Assembly (NCBI RefSeq): GCF_037975245.1
Contig: NC_092573.1
Coordinates: 20,930,265-20,994,264, forward strand
Source: Apostichopus japonicus
Lineage: Eukaryota; Echinodermata; Holothuroidea; Aspidochirotida; Stichopodidae
Direction of reading: 5' to 3'
Length of the DNA: 64,000 nucleotides
Shown: piece by piece, positions 62,177 to 64,000 of the stretch
Layout: the number at the start of each line of letters is the position of its first letter
Numbering within the stretch: the stretch's first letter is position 1
Made by a program: the position numbers and the translations under genes
Notes under the pieces: generated by a model
What the model was told of the DNA's origin: nothing
Database searches by the model: none
The model's input: the letters and a program-made list of their open reading frames with translations, nothing else

Positions 62177-62182
62177 AATAAA
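62177..62182 (+). terminator. SSR2: Candidate SSR2 polyadenylation signal
   Basis: An AATAAA hexamer about 1.1 kb after the SSR2 stop, followed by a GT-rich stretch (GGTTTGAGTGTTTTC). This implies a 3' UTR of about 1.1 kb, 61069 to about 62200. Confidence 0.6.
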
Positions 62183-63941
62183 AGGTTTTTAGAACATCTG
62201 GTTTGAGTGTTTTCTTTACTCTCTGGTTTACTTGCTTTTTATTTATTTATTTGGTGGGGGGAGGGGGTAAGGGGTTAAGTTGCTTTGAGCACACATGAGG
62301 AGGTTGCTAATTCTATTTGATATATTTGTGGATTTAACTTCAATATTGCATTCTCAAACAGGTCATGCTCTCGCAGGAAATGTGAGGGAAAAATATACTT
62401 TTAAAAACCTCTCTAAGCCTTTTGTTACAAAATTATACAAAAGTCAAAATGTAAAACCCAATAATCTATCTCACCTTCTTTGTATTGTAAATGATCAATG
62501 ATAAGGCATACGGGTGTAATACTCATGTTAGGACATATTGTTTTACCTACAATGTCTTAAACTTGATATTTATCCTGAAAGCTGTTATCCCCCAAAGAAT
62601 TTTGCATATCTATTTTGCTTGGGGAAATCTTTCCAATGGCCATATACTAATGCTCTGAAGAGATCCATTCTGGGAACTTATATGGATTCACCCTTCCATT
62701 CTCTTGTCCCCTCTCCCCCCCCCCCCCCATTACATTATCTTCACCTGGGCTTTGCTCTTGTTTATATTGGGAAAGGCTAATTATCTCATCTCTCTACATG
62801 TAAAGTAAGATGAGATATTGTACTTCACCCCACATCAGAAATGTGTGGATTACACGTTCAAACTTGGTGGGTATGTGCCTGACCATGTAAACTTGTGCCT
62901 GCATGATTGATGACGTCATAGATGAGGGGGTCAAAAACCCCCAAAAAATTGGTGTTTAGCCAGTTTCTGCGTGTCAGTAATGGTTCGGGTAATATCGTTT
63001 TTGTACTAATATTAAAACAAATGGATTCCATCCTAGAAAGATGGGAACCAGATGCATTCAGAAGTAACCCGTCATGGAGTAGATGATATCTGCAACTCTA
63101 TGGATTGCACTCTTAAAAGAATTTTGGCTTGGAAATGCATCTACCATTTCAAGATACCAAATTCGTTGTTTTCATCACGCAAATAACAGAACTTGATCAT
63201 GACAATGTAAATTATGTTTATAAATTGCTGATAGAAACATGTACACAGATACGCCTCCTGCTTAAGAATATGACAAGTTCATGATGTAATGATCAATGTT
63301 AGTCATAATATCAAAACAATATCAGACAAATCATGTTTTCAGTAAATAAATTTATACTCAAATTAACTGCAATGTTCAAATCAGTGTTGTATAAAGCGCC
63401 CTCGATTTGTGATTTCACCCTCTCCGGATCCTTTACCTGCAGCTTACGTCATATTTTCAATGACTTAACGGATTTTGTTATTGCTGGAAGTAACGTCAAA
63501 ATATCTACATTGCTAAAAACAAAATCTATTAACGCAGGCTACGTATGATTTATTCTTCAATTGTACGGGTACCAGACATATGACTTCACTGCAGTACGAT
63601 ACTATACTCAGTATACAGTATATGTTACACCTTTTGGGCAGTAATGTGTGTACATACAGTGTTACGGTAGTTAGTATGGTAGTCATGTCCATTACGGAAA
63701 ACAATTAGTCAACTTCAGATAATAAATGCTTTCTAGATCTTGATCTGACTTCAGAGGCAGAGTGTGTAAACCTCCGAATACCAAGAACTTCATGAACTTT
63801 GGAGCCATAACACATCCAAAGACCAACCATTAGTTGGCCTAACTTAGGCCAGGCAGTAGCAGCAGTATCTCTTACCGTCTCACTCTCGGTGTGAAACTTT
63901 CTGGTGGTCTACTGCAATCTAGCCTGTACTGACAATCAACC
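62183..63941. other. Intergenic region after SSR2
   Basis: No recognised gene. A palindromic CRE (TGACGTCA) lies at 62911-62918 beside a GGGGGTCAAAAACCCCC hairpin (62935-62951), which may be part of an unrecognised repeat. A run of C lies near 62717. Confidence 0.5.
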
Positions 63942-64000
63942 ATGATGGATACCACCATGAATCATCTGATATTTTGCTTCTCGGTGTTTCTTGTCGTCTA
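63942..64000 (+). CDS. Possible start of a further gene, truncated by the window end
   Basis: From ATGATG at 63942 the open frame reads MMDTTMNHLIFCFSVFLVV to the window edge, which resembles a signal peptide. An in-frame TGA lies 9 bases upstream of the first ATG, so this would be the true start if unspliced. Only 19 codons are visible and the product is unknown. Confidence 0.3.
   Translation, partial: MMDTTMNHLIFCFSVFLVV

Overview
The window is a piece of an animal nuclear genome. It is AT-rich, its genes are split by GT-AG introns, and small transposon and SINE debris is dense. Nothing bacterial, viral or organellar was seen. Three conserved metazoan genes were reconstructed exon by exon, with reading phase agreeing at every junction. 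The repeat types and the sequences suggest a marine invertebrate deuterostome, perhaps an echinoderm such as a sea cucumber. That assignment is inference only.

Layout. 1-4500 is repeat-rich sequence with one possible terminal exon of an upstream gene. About 4.5-12.6 kb (+) is MOCS2, one locus encoding both subunits of molybdopterin synthase: MOCS2A (90 aa) in two exons, then MOCS2B (about 154 aa) in four. 12.6-20.3 kb is non-coding sequence between two convergent genes and probably holds 3' UTR. 20.3-54.0 kb (-) is PAM, a bifunctional, membrane-anchored peptidylglycine alpha-amidating monooxygenase of 878 aa in 17 coding exons. All six PHM copper ligands and the expected PAL zinc and catalytic residues are visible. 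54.0-58.5 kb is the space between the divergent PAM and SSR2 genes. 58.5-62.2 kb (+) is SSR2 (TRAP-beta, 188 aa, four coding exons). The last 59 bases may be the signal-peptide start of a further gene.

The genes do not form one pathway. MOCS2 makes the pterin dithiolene of molybdenum cofactor, SSR2 works at the ER translocon, and PAM amidates neuropeptides in the regulated secretory pathway.

The most unusual signal is a nearly perfect palindrome of only 25-28 bp, CAGGGAGTTGTT...AACAACTCCCTG. It occurs three times (2766, 45921, 56134), each time between perfect 7-bp direct repeats of a different sequence. It looks like a transposon reduced to its two terminal inverted repeats. Other mobile DNA includes a five-copy TTAA-flanked MITE family, a second two-copy TTAA family, hAT-type elements with 8-bp target duplications, a mariner-like foldback element, a possible 2.9-kb element with 5-bp duplications, and two tRNA-derived SINEs. 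Several lie within a few bases of PAM or MOCS2 splice sites.
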